Shown here one piece after another: positions 52,356 to 60,750 of a stretch of 64,000 nucleotides of DNA; within the stretch, counting starts at the first letter, position 1; every line of letters begins with the position of its first letter. Location: contig NZ_MCNV01000019.1 in assembly GCF_001718195.1 (NCBI RefSeq), positions 97,520 through 161,519 on the forward strand, read 5' to 3'. A model generated the notes under the pieces. That model searched no databases. It saw only the letters and a program-made list of their open reading frames with translations, and had not been told where the DNA came from. The position numbers and the translations under genes are program-made. Origin of the DNA: Paraburkholderia nodosa (GTDB lineage Bacteria; Pseudomonadota; Gammaproteobacteria; Burkholderiales; Burkholderiaceae).

Positions 52356-53237
52356 ATGGCCCGACCTCTCCCTCCTTTGCAGGCGCTGCGCGCCCTTGAA
52401 GCCGCTGCGCGGCGCCGCAGTTTCAGCCGTGCCGCGGAAGAATTACATTTGACGCACAGCGCCGTGAGCCATCACCTGCGCGCGCTCGAAACGGAACTGG
52501 GCGTCGAGCTGTTCCGCCGCGCGGGCAGCCGCATGATCCCCACGGCGGCGGGCGCGCAGCTGGCCGAGCGCGTGCGCCGCAGTCTGGACGACCTGCGCGA
52601 TGCGCTCGACGCCACGCGCCCCGGCGTGAGCGGCGTCACGCGGCTGGAACTGAGCGTAATGTCCGATTTCGCATCTGTCTGGCTGATTCCGCGCCTGGGC
52701 GACTTCTACGATCGCCACCCCATGGTCGACCTCTCGCTGCGCATGCACGCCGACGTGACGCCGCCCGACCCCTATCCTTTCGACATCGGCATCTGGCATC
52801 GGCGGGTCGACGAGCCCGGCTTCCAGATCCGCAAGCTGCTGGACGACCAGGTCGTTGCGGTATGCAGTCCGGCCTTGCTCGCACGTCATCCCGACTTTCG
52901 CATGGAAGGTCTCGCGAGCATGCCGCTCCTGCGTTTTTCGCGCCGCTCGTGGCGCGACTTCTTCGAAGCCGCGGGCGTGGCCGGCGACGAACCAGAGCGC
53001 GGACCGGTGTTCGACGACGCGGGCCTGCTGCTGCAGGCAACGGTGGCCGGGCAAGGGGTGGCTACGGCGCGCCTGCAGCTCGCACGCGGTTTCATCGAGC
53101 GCGGTGAGCTGGTGCAGTTGGGGCAGGTCCGCATTCCGGCCTCGCTCGACTATTACTTCACGTGGCGAGAAGGGCATCCGCGCGAAGCGGCGATCCAGCA
53201 GTTCTATCGATGGATAAAGGCGCAATTGGCCAATTGA
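52356..53237 (+). CDS. LysR-type regulator, GcvA-like
   Basis: 293 residues. The winged helix-turn-helix (LQALRALEAAARRRSFSRAAEELHLTHSAVSHHL in substance, residues 8-42) matches the GcvA/AmpR branch, and the effector domain is complete (MSDFASVWLIPRLGDFYDRHP). Divergent from the MFS gene 107 bases away, so it probably controls that transporter and itself. Confidence 0.88.
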   Translation: MARPLPPLQALRALEAAARRRSFSRAAEELHLTHSAVSHHLRALETELGVELFRRAGSRMIPTAAGAQLAERVRRSLDDLRDALDATRPGVSGVTRLELSVMSDFASVWLIPRLGDFYDRHPMVDLSLRMHADVTPPDPYPFDIGIWHRRVDEPGFQIRKLLDDQVVAVCSPALLARHPDFRMEGLASMPLLRFSRRSWRDFFEAAGVAGDEPERGPVFDDAGLLLQATVAGQGVATARLQLARGFIERGELVQLGQVRIPASLDYYFTWREGHPREAAIQQFYRWIKAQLAN

Positions 53238-53718
53238 TACCGGCCTCTCGTATTGCGCAATGGGTATTCGGGTTAACCGCTGATCGTATTGTCAACGCTA
53301 CTTGAGTGATGCGCGTTGCTGTTTGAATAAAGCGGCTCAATCCCGCTCTGGATTACGCGATTAGTCATTGTATTCATATCGCATGCACCAAAGCGGATCA
53401 TGGCTGAAAGCATTGCGCCGGACGTTTAAAAACGGCAATGAAACGCCGGTGAATGGACTGTAAAGCGGGCTTTGAAGCGATTCAATTGCCGTCTAGCGCA
53501 ATGGCTTCACTATTTGGACTATCAACTGTATTCGTCTGCGGAAAGCGCCAGGAAGTGTGGCGTGGAATCACAGGTTGGGCACGCTTCGTGTCAAGAATGA
53601 AATAGTTGCGGTATTGTTACTCCCCATCGCCGTTTGGCGCGTGAATGTTTTGTAGTCAATGGTGTAGTTAACGGCCCATTCCTGGGCCTGCAATAAGACT
53701 GACAACAGGAGAAACTGC
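53238..53718. other. AT-richer intergenic region
   Basis: 481 bases between the LysR gene and the BON-protein gene. GC is visibly lower than in the flanks. The promoter of the BON-protein gene should lie at the right end, where CAGGAGAAACTGC is its ribosome site. No gene, RNA or repeat was identified. Confidence 0.5.
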
Positions 53719-54117
53719 ATGAAGGCTATTCAGATGTTCAAGCTTGCCGCAGCCACGGCACTCGTGGCGGCCTCGTTCCAGGTCTACGCGCAGGACGCTT
53801 CGGCCCCGGCGGCCGCAGAAACCCCTGCCAGCGGTCCGACGGCCGCAGCCCAGCACAACGTCAATCAATCGAAGGCAGCATTGCGTCAGGCACGTGCAGC
53901 GAACCGCGCGCTCGGCCGCAAGGTCCGTGCGGCGCTGGCGCGTGAAAAGAACGTGAGCGTCTCCAACATCACCGTGCGTGCGAAAGACGGCGCCGTCACG
54001 CTGCAAGGCACCGTGCCCGATGCGTCGCAGATCCAGCGCGCTGGCGATGTCGCCAAGGGCGTCGAAGGCGTGACGTCGGTGCGCAACGCGCTGACCATCC
54101 GCCCGGTTGGGACCTGA
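53719..54117 (+). CDS. BON-domain periplasmic protein
   Basis: 132 residues with a signal peptide (cleavage near VYAQDAS) and a single BON domain at about residues 67-128 (VRAALAREKNVSVSNITV, later GAVTLQGTVPDASQIQRAG and GVEGVTSVRNAL). BON domains bind phospholipids or act in outer-membrane stability, as in OsmY. The N-terminal linker is Ala/Pro-rich. Single gene with a strong terminator. Confidence 0.88.
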   Translation: MKAIQMFKLAAATALVAASFQVYAQDASAPAAAETPASGPTAAAQHNVNQSKAALRQARAANRALGRKVRAALAREKNVSVSNITVRAKDGAVTLQGTVPDASQIQRAGDVAKGVEGVTSVRNALTIRPVGT

Positions 54118-54196
54118 GCATTGGCTAGCCGGCGCGCGCCCATCGCCCTTCGAGGTGCGGGCGGCGACGCCGGAGCGGGTGTCTTCCTTCCTGAAG

Positions 54197-54242
54197 GCCG
54201 CACATGCAGTCCCGTTCGTGGACTGCATGTGCGGCTTTTTAA
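54197..54242 (+). terminator. Intrinsic terminator of the BON-protein gene
   Basis: A perfect 16-bp stem GCCGCACATGCAGTCC / GGACTGCATGTGCGGC with a 7-base loop, followed by TTTTTAATT. Confidence 0.9.
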
Positions 54243-54273
54243 TTGCTTATCGACACTGTAAAGCGCTTTGCGC

Positions 54274-55203
54274 TCACGGCTCGACGTAATGCATTTCCGG
54301 CGATTCGCCCATCAGCAGCGGGCGATTGGCGTCGGCGGCTGCGCGCAGATAGTCCCAGAGCGACGTGATGCGCCGCAGCTTGCGCAAGTCCTCGCGGCTG
54401 CACAGCCAGAAGCGCCGCGTCACCACGACTTCGTCGGGCAGGATCGACACGAGGCGTGGGTCCGGTTCGGCCATGAAGCAAGGCAGGATGGCGAGCGCGC
54501 TGCCCTGCAGCGCAGCATGGTATTGCGCGATCACGCTGGTGCTGCACAGGTTTGCGCTCACGTTCGGCGCTGTGCGTTCGAGATAGAGCAGTTCGTGGCT
54601 GAACGCCAGATCGGCGACATAGCTGATGAAGGCGTGATTGCGCAGATCGGCGGGTGTGCGTATGCGCGCGTGGCGCTCGAGATAGGCCGGCGTGCCGTAC
54701 AGGCGCAACCGATAGTCGCATAGCTTCGTGTAGACGTACTGTCCGCGCTCGGGGCGTTCCAGCATGATCGCGAGGTCGGCCTCGCGCTTCGAAAGGCTCA
54801 CGAAATGCGGCACCGGCAAGAGGTCGATCGACATGTCGGGATGCTGGCCCGTGAAGCGCGCCAACTGCGGGGCAAGAAAGAAGCAGCCGAAACCCTCCGT
54901 CGAACCCACGCGCACATGGCCCGAGAGCGACTGCGCGCCGATCGCGAACTGCTCGCTGGCCGATTGCACCGTGGTTTCCACCGCATCCGCGTAGGCCAGC
55001 AGCCGCTGGCCTTCGGCCGTCAGCACGAAGCCGCCCGAACGCGATTTGTCGAACAGGACAGTGCCTAGCGCTGCCTCCAGCTCGCGCACCCGGCGTGCAA
55101 CGGTAGTGTGGTCGACGCCCAGGCGCTTCGCGGCGCCGCTCGCACGCTGCGTGCGAGCGACTTCCAGGAAGTAGCGCAGATCGTCCCAGTTCAGTGTCTC
55201 CAT
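54274..55203 (-). CDS. LysR-type regulator divergent from mmsAB
   Basis: 309 residues from the ATG giving METLNWDDLRYFLEVART; a second ATG 24 bases upstream would add eight residues. The helix-turn-helix (RASGAAKRLGVDHTTVARRV) and effector domain (VGSTEGFGCFFLAPQLARF) are typical. It is divergent from mmsA and probably controls it. Confidence 0.88.
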   Translation of the reverse strand: METLNWDDLRYFLEVARTQRASGAAKRLGVDHTTVARRVRELEAALGTVLFDKSRSGGFVLTAEGQRLLAYADAVETTVQSASEQFAIGAQSLSGHVRVGSTEGFGCFFLAPQLARFTGQHPDMSIDLLPVPHFVSLSKREADLAIMLERPERGQYVYTKLCDYRLRLYGTPAYLERHARIRTPADLRNHAFISYVADLAFSHELLYLERTAPNVSANLCSTSVIAQYHAALQGSALAILPCFMAEPDPRLVSILPDEVVVTRRFWLCSREDLRKLRRITSLWDYLRAAADANRPLLMGESPEMHYVEP

Positions 55204-55337
55204 GCTGCTCGTTGTGTTTTTTTGCATATCGGATGGGCTTTTTCATCTCTATGCCGTGGATATTCGAATAACTATACTCGTTGGACAAGGCGACTGAAAC
55301 AGACACGGTCGCAGGACAACAAGGATGGAGACAGACG

Positions 55338-55496
55338 ATGCAAATGCAGTCGTTCCCCGCGCGGGCGCCGCAGGCATGCACACAGGCGCGTCCGTGCTCA
55401 GCAGGACTCTCCTTTACCTCGCCCGGCTCCATTCCCGGCACGCTCGATATGTCCGCATGCATTTGCACAGCGTGCTTGCGTGCGTGCTGCGATTGA
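55338..55496 (+). CDS. Possible Cys-rich leader peptide upstream of mmsA
   Basis: 52 residues, ATG with GGATGGAGACAG as ribosome site. The C-terminal end has six Cys in 13 residues (ACICTACLRACCD). It lies wholly within the 369-base gap between the LysR gene and mmsA, 76 bases before mmsA. It could sense cysteine or redox state or couple to mmsA translation; it could also be a chance frame. No match is known to me. Confidence 0.35.
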   Translation: MQMQSFPARAPQACTQARPCSAGLSFTSPGSIPGTLDMSACICTACLRACCD

Positions 55497-55572
55497 AGAT
55501 TTCGCCGACTCCGCATATTTCGCTATATCCGGCCACGGCCGGCCCGTTCGAATCCATCAGGGAGAGTTCACG

Positions 55573-57099
55573 ATGAACGCAGTGACCCAGGCATCCAACG
55601 CGCACGTTTCCACCGTCAAGCTGCTCATCGACGGCGAGTTCGTCGAATCGAAAACGAAGGAATGGCGCGACATCGTCAATCCGGCCACCCAGGAAGTGCT
55701 CGCGCGCGTGCCGTTCGCGACCGTCGAGGAAGTGGATCGGGCCGTGAAGGCCGCGCACGCCGCGTTCGCCACGTGGAAGAACACGCCGCTCGGCGCGCGC
55801 CTGCGCATCATGCTCAAACTGCAGGCCTTGATTCGCGAGCATATGCCGCGCATCGCGCAGACGCTCACCGCCGAGCAGGGCAAGACGCTGCCCGACGCCG
55901 AGGGCGACATTTTCCGCGGCCTGGAAGTGGTCGAGCACGCCTGCTCGATCGGCACGCTGCAGCAAGGCGGCTTCGCAGAGAACGTCGCGGGCGGCGTGGA
56001 CACCTATACGCTGCAGCAGCCGCTAGGCGTGTGTGCCGGCATCACGCCGTTCAACTTCCCTGCGATGATTCCGCTGTGGATGTTCCCGATGGCGATCGTT
56101 TGCGGCAATACGTTCGTGCTCAAGCCTTCGGAGCAGGACCCGCTCTCGACCATGCAGCTCGTCGAACTCGCCATCGAAGCGGGTATTCCGAAGGGCGTGC
56201 TCAACGTCGTGCACGGCGGCAAGGAAGTCGTCGATGCGATCTGCACACACGACCTCGTGAAGGCGATTTCGTTCGTCGGCTCGACGGCCGTGGGTACGCA
56301 CGTCTATCGTCTGGGCAGCGAACACGGCAAGCGCGTGCAGTCGATGATGGGCGCGAAGAATCACGCTGTCGTGCTGCCCGATGCGAATCGCGAGCAGGCG
56401 CTCAATGCGCTGGTCGGCGCGGCGTTCGGCGCGGCCGGTCAGCGCTGCATGGCGACTTCGGTGGCCGTGTTCGTGGGCGCCGCGCAGCAATGGGTGGACG
56501 AGCTGGTGGAAAAGGCGAAGACCCTCAAGGTCAATGCGGGCCATGAGGCGAAGACCGACGTCGGACCGGTCGTTTCGCGCACCGCAAAAACGCGCATTCT
56601 CGGCCTGATCGACTCGGGCGTGAAACAAGGCGCAACGCTCGCACTGGATGGCCGCGACGTGAAGGTGCCCGGCTACGAGAACGGCAACTTCGTCGGCCCC
56701 ACGGTGTTCACGAACGTGAAGACCGACATGGACATCTACACGAACGAGATCTTCGGGCCGGTGCTCGTGGTGCTCACGGCGAAGACGCTCGATGAAGCGA
56801 TCGCCATCGTCAATGCGAATCCGTTCGGCAACGGCGTGGGCCTCTTCACGCAGAGCGGCGCGGCGGCGCGCAAGTTCCAGAGCGAGATCGACATTGGCCA
56901 GGTCGGCATCAACATTCCGATTCCGGTGCCGGTGCCGTATTTCAGCTTCACGGGTTCGCGCGGCTCGAAGCTCGGCGACCTGGGCCCGTACGGCAAGCAG
57001 GTCGTGCAGTTCTACACGCAGACCAAGACGGTCACCACGCGCTGGTTCGACGACGCGACCGTGAGCGACGGCGTGAACACGACGATCAGCCTGCGCTGA
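55573..57099 (+). CDS. mmsA: Methylmalonate-semialdehyde dehydrogenase (CoA-acylating)
   Basis: 508 residues from the ATG after AGGGAGAGTTCACG; the open frame upstream is not used. The catalytic Cys292 lies in GQRCMATS, and the N-terminal SYCEA-type and later LGVCAGITPFNFPAM segments fit the MmsA subgroup. It converts methylmalonate semialdehyde to propionyl-CoA in valine and myo-inositol breakdown. Forms an operon with mmsB and is divergent from a LysR gene. Confidence 0.95.
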   Translation: MNAVTQASNAHVSTVKLLIDGEFVESKTKEWRDIVNPATQEVLARVPFATVEEVDRAVKAAHAAFATWKNTPLGARLRIMLKLQALIREHMPRIAQTLTAEQGKTLPDAEGDIFRGLEVVEHACSIGTLQQGGFAENVAGGVDTYTLQQPLGVCAGITPFNFPAMIPLWMFPMAIVCGNTFVLKPSEQDPLSTMQLVELAIEAGIPKGVLNVVHGGKEVVDAICTHDLVKAISFVGSTAVGTHVYRLGSEHGKRVQSMMGAKNHAVVLPDANREQALNALVGAAFGAAGQRCMATSVAVFVGAAQQWVDELVEKAKTLKVNAGHEAKTDVGPVVSRTAKTRILGLIDSGVKQGATLALDGRDVKVPGYENGNFVGPTVFTNVKTDMDIYTNEIFGPVLVVLTAKTLDEAIAIVNANPFGNGVGLFTQSGAAARKFQSEIDIGQVGINIPIPVPVPYFSFTGSRGSKLGDLGPYGKQVVQFYTQTKTVTTRWFDDATVSDGVNTTISLR

Positions 57100-57150
57100 A
57101 GCGCTGCCCGCGATAAACATGGAGTACTGAACAATAAGGGAGAAAGGCTC

Positions 57151-58041
57151 ATGAAAATCGGATTTGTCGGGCTGGGCCACATGGGCGCGCCGATGGCGCT
57201 CAACCTGCTCAAGGCGGGACATACGGTGACGGTGTTCGACTTGAGCGCGAGCGCGATGCAAGCGCTCGCCGAGGCCGGTGCGCAGAAGGCCGCATCGGCG
57301 AAGGCGGCGGCAAGCGGCGCGGAGTGGGTCATCACGATGCTGCCCGCTGCGGCACACGTGCGAAGCGTGCTCACTGCGGAAGACGGCGTGCTGGCGGGCG
57401 TTGGGAAGGGCGTGACGATCATCGATTCGAGCACGATCGATCCCGCGAGCGTCAAGGAGTTCGCGAAGCTGGCGCAGGCGCAGGGGAACGCGTTCGTCGA
57501 TGCGCCGGTGTCGGGCGGCACGGGCGGCGCGGCGGCGGGCACGCTCACCTTCATGGTGGGCGGCAGCGCCGCGCACTACGAGAGCGTGAAGCCGGTGCTC
57601 CTGGGCATGGGCAAGAACATCGTCCATTGCGGCGAGACGGGCACGGGGCAGGTGGCGAAGATCTGCAACAACCTCGTGCTGGGCGTCACGATGGCCGGGG
57701 TGGCCGAAGCGATGGCGCTGGGCGAGGCGCTCGGCATCGATCCGAAAGTGCTGGGCGGCATCATGAACACGTCCACAGGCCGCTGCTGGAGTTCGGATAC
57801 GTACAACCCGTATCCGGGCGTGATCGAGACGGCGCCTTCTTCGCGCGGCTACACAGGCGGTTTCGGCACGGACCTCATGCTCAAGGACCTGGGTCTCGCC
57901 ACCGACGCTGCCAAAGGTGTGCATCAGCCCGCGTACATGGGGGCGCTTGCGCAGCAACTGTATCAGGCGATGAGCAGCCACGGCGACGGCAAGCTCGACT
58001 TCTCGGCGATCATCAAGCTGTATCGCGCGGAGAAAAGTTGA
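57151..58041 (+). CDS. mmsB: 3-hydroxyisobutyrate dehydrogenase
   Basis: 296 residues with AAGGGAGAAAGG as ribosome site. The NAD-binding fingerprint (IGFVGLGHMGAPMALNLL), the substrate loop (DAPVSGGTGGAAAGTL) and a catalytic Lys near residue 170 (GQVAKICNN) are visible. It oxidises 3-hydroxyisobutyrate to methylmalonate semialdehyde, the substrate of MmsA, so the two act in sequence in valine degradation. Confidence 0.95.
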   Translation: MKIGFVGLGHMGAPMALNLLKAGHTVTVFDLSASAMQALAEAGAQKAASAKAAASGAEWVITMLPAAAHVRSVLTAEDGVLAGVGKGVTIIDSSTIDPASVKEFAKLAQAQGNAFVDAPVSGGTGGAAAGTLTFMVGGSAAHYESVKPVLLGMGKNIVHCGETGTGQVAKICNNLVLGVTMAGVAEAMALGEALGIDPKVLGGIMNTSTGRCWSSDTYNPYPGVIETAPSSRGYTGGFGTDLMLKDLGLATDAAKGVHQPAYMGALAQQLYQAMSSHGDGKLDFSAIIKLYRAEKS

Positions 58042-58066
58042 GGCGCGTTGTTTCGAGTCGCGAAAG

Positions 58067-58092
58067 GCGCGCTGCGAAGCGCGCTTTTTTTT
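58067..58092 (+). terminator. Intrinsic terminator of mmsAB
   Basis: Stem GCGCGCT / AGCGCGC with a GCGA loop, followed by eight T. Confidence 0.85.
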
Positions 58093-58103
58093 GACCGTAC
58101 TTT

Positions 58104-59159
58104 TCAGGCCTTGATGCGCGCCTCGACACGCGTGAAGAGCCGCTTGAACCAGACACGGAGCAGCGCGTTCGAAGGCGCGAGCGCGGTGGAGCAGGCAAGA
58201 ATGCGATAGACATCGTTGCGCGTGACCTTCGAGGTCTTCGCGGGATCGAGCCAGTCGTCGTTGTCGACGAGGCGTTCGAGCGTTTCGAGGCCGATGAGAA
58301 TGGGCCACAGGCAGGCGAGCCGCAGACGCACCGAAAAGCGCGGCAGCGCGAACGTATAGTCGATGGCCGCGCGGAAATGATCGAGCGAGATACGCACGAG
58401 TTCGAGCATGATCGGCCGTGCGCGCGCCGAGGCGCCGGGCTGCATCAGGTCCTGCGCGGTGAGCCCCGCCTGGGCCAGCATCGAAGCGGGCAGATAGCAG
58501 CGGCCAATGCGCAGATCCTTGCCGCAGTCCCGCAGCACGTTCACCATCTGCAACGCCTTGCCGAAGCGGATGCCGCGCGTGTACATGGTTTGTTCCAGCG
58601 AGGGCGCGAGCGTGCCGGGCAAGTGCATGTAGGTCATCTTCGTCCAGAACTCGCCTACGCAACCCGCCACGAGATAGGTGTAGCGGTCGAGTTCGTCCCA
58701 CGTGTTGAGCGCGGCCACCTGGCCCGAGCGCTCGTCGGGGAACGTGCGTAGATCGAATTCCATGCCTTCGGTGAGCGTCGTGACGATCGCGCGCACGGCC
58801 TGGCGGTCGGCTTGGTCGAGTTGCGCGAGCACGTCGAGCGCGCTGCCCAGCGATTCGAGCAGCAGCTTCTCGTCCGATTGCGTTTGCTGGCCCGCGACCT
58901 CTCCCGCGAGATCGGCGAGCAGGGTGTCATGGTTCGTCGCGCCGTTCACGCGCTCGCGCAGCGCGAGCAGCAGGGCGAGCCGCCGCTCGGGCGGGATCAG
59001 CGCGGTGTCGGCAATGGTGTCGGCGGCGCGCGCGAGCAGATAGGCTTCGCCCACGGGGTCGCGCATGCCGGCGGGCAGCACGCGCATCGTGAGGTAGAAC
59101 GAACGGGAAACGCCTTTGAGCAACGGGCCCAACAGGAAGGCCCGGGTAGTATTCTGCAT
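58104..59159 (-). CDS. Squalene/phytoene synthase family protein
   Basis: 351 residues. Both Asp-rich motifs for the prenyl diphosphate-Mg site are visible: D47-T-I-A-D51 in the first (ARAADTIADT) and D211-C-G-K-D215 in the second (LRDCGKDLRIG). VSRSFYLTMRVLP and YLVAGCVGEFW are other family marks. It would join two farnesyl diphosphates to presqualene diphosphate or squalene, feeding hopanoid synthesis, which is known in this group. No other hopanoid genes are in the window. Confidence 0.85.
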   Translation of the reverse strand: MQNTTRAFLLGPLLKGVSRSFYLTMRVLPAGMRDPVGEAYLLARAADTIADTALIPPERRLALLLALRERVNGATNHDTLLADLAGEVAGQQTQSDEKLLLESLGSALDVLAQLDQADRQAVRAIVTTLTEGMEFDLRTFPDERSGQVAALNTWDELDRYTYLVAGCVGEFWTKMTYMHLPGTLAPSLEQTMYTRGIRFGKALQMVNVLRDCGKDLRIGRCYLPASMLAQAGLTAQDLMQPGASARARPIMLELVRISLDHFRAAIDYTFALPRFSVRLRLACLWPILIGLETLERLVDNDDWLDPAKTSKVTRNDVYRILACSTALAPSNALLRVWFKRLFTRVEARIKA

Positions 59160-59231
59160 GTCGGATAGGGGCAGCGGGGGGACGGATCGAACGCAGCCGC
59201 ATTGTATCGTGGACGAAGGAGACTAGGCCCG

Positions 59232-59969
59232 TTGAGACCCGAACGCGCGTTTTACGACCTCCAGGTGCGTTTCGCGCGCACGGCGGCGCGCCTCGCGGAC
59301 ATCCCGCTCGCGGCGGCGTTGCTCGACTGCACGAATCTTTATGTGCGCTTCGGCGCGGGACGCACCTTCGATCGCACGCACCCGCTGTGGGCCGGCTATC
59401 TCGATGGTCTCGATGAGCACGCAAGCGTTGCTGAGCAGTGCGAGTGGACGTGGCGTTACCTGCAGCGCTGCCCAACGCATCAGGCGGCGCCTGCGGTCGA
59501 CCAGACGGCTGGCTGTTTCTCTTACGCGCAGGAACCGCATGGCGGGGTGCGCCTGCATTTCAATACTCGAACCGACAACGGCATGTCGCCGCTCGATTCC
59601 CGGCAACTTGCCGAGCGGCAAGGCGAGTTGCGGACCTTGATCGACCAGTTGTGCGGGCAACTGCGCGAAAGCGGTCGCGGGTCGAGCGACGTGCTCGTCC
59701 ACGGCACTTCCTGGCTGTACAACGTGCCCGCTTACCGGCGGATATTTCCCGCGGCCTATATCGCAAGCGCGCAGCCCGTCGCCCGCCTGCGTGCGCTTTC
59801 GCTTTGGGGCCAATTTCTCGACCGTAACGGCTGCGTGCGCAACGACGCAGCCACGATGCTGCTCGCGCGTATCGAACACGCAGGTGCCTTCGCCGATCTC
59901 TTGTCTTGCTTTCCCTTACAGGCACTCGCGGTACAGGCGAGCGTCGAGGTGTTTGCCGATAGAAAGTGA
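59232..59969 (+). CDS. Conserved hypothetical protein
   Basis: 245 residues if the TTG at 59232 is used, which has GAAGGAG about 11 bases ahead; a TTG 30 bases upstream is also open. Soluble alpha/beta protein with a GAGRTFDRTHPLWAGYLDGL and LVHGTSWLYNVPAYRRIFP region. Not recognised. It is divergent from the squalene synthase-like gene. Confidence 0.65.
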   Translation: MRPERAFYDLQVRFARTAARLADIPLAAALLDCTNLYVRFGAGRTFDRTHPLWAGYLDGLDEHASVAEQCEWTWRYLQRCPTHQAAPAVDQTAGCFSYAQEPHGGVRLHFNTRTDNGMSPLDSRQLAERQGELRTLIDQLCGQLRESGRGSSDVLVHGTSWLYNVPAYRRIFPAAYIASAQPVARLRALSLWGQFLDRNGCVRNDAATMLLARIEHAGAFADLLSCFPLQALAVQASVEVFADRK

Positions 59970-60213
59970 ACGTAACCGGTACGGTTACCAAAAATTTTTC
60001 AAGGTGACCGTGACAGTGTGCGAGAGAGAGGAGATCGAAAGCCGCTGCATGTACGCAGGGTATTGGCGTAGCGCGGAAATGGGTGCGTGCGAAACGACCG
60101 TACAGGGCCCCAGCGCAATATTGATGAAAGTAATCCCTGTAATGCAGGGGTAACGCGCACACCGCGCCCAGCGCACTAGACTCCGCCGATGCTTTTGTAA
60201 CGGAGCGCCGCAC

Positions 60214-60612
60214 ATGTCCTCGTCCCCGGCTCTTGCCATTCATTCCCTGCGCGATTTCGAGCTGACTGCGGACGGCCAGTACCTGATGGTGAACGGCAAT
60301 CAGCCGGATAGCGTCGCGCTGCATTGCTCGGTGATGCATGAACTGCTCGCCGCGCTTTCCAACGCGATTGGCCGCTCCGAGCGCATCCGCCACAAGACCG
60401 CGAGCGTGAAATTCACCATGCCTTGCGAGGCGTGGGAGATCGGCCGCGAGTCGGGCGACGTGCAGCATCTCGTTGTGAGTTTTCGTCTGCCTGGCGGCGC
60501 CGAACTGTCGTTCCGTCTGCAGCCTGCGCAGGCCGTGCACATGACCGAGGTGCTCTCGCTCGCAACAGGGCTCGCGAAGATGCGCCTGCCTGGCCGCGCG
60601 AGCATGCAATAG
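60214..60612 (+). CDS. Conserved hypothetical protein
   Basis: 132 residues, soluble, beta-rich (LTADGQYLMVNGNQ, later VVSFRLPGGAELSFRLQPAQA). No family recognised. Stands alone with a modest GTAACGGAG ribosome site. Confidence 0.65.
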   Translation: MSSSPALAIHSLRDFELTADGQYLMVNGNQPDSVALHCSVMHELLAALSNAIGRSERIRHKTASVKFTMPCEAWEIGRESGDVQHLVVSFRLPGGAELSFRLQPAQAVHMTEVLSLATGLAKMRLPGRASMQ

Positions 60613-60750
60613 GCGTGGCGCGCCGGCCTCGCCTGGCGCACTCGTTGTACACCCCGCATCCGTGGATGCCGGCCGCGCGCGTCTCGCGCCGGTCATGGCG
60701 CATTCGGCACTCTCACGGCTCCTTCGTTGGCTTCACATTCGACCTCCCGC

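Noticed and set aside
56023..58701. Long leftward open frame opposite mmsA and mmsB
   Set aside because: It runs through two confidently identified genes on the other strand and shows no domain or ribosome site.
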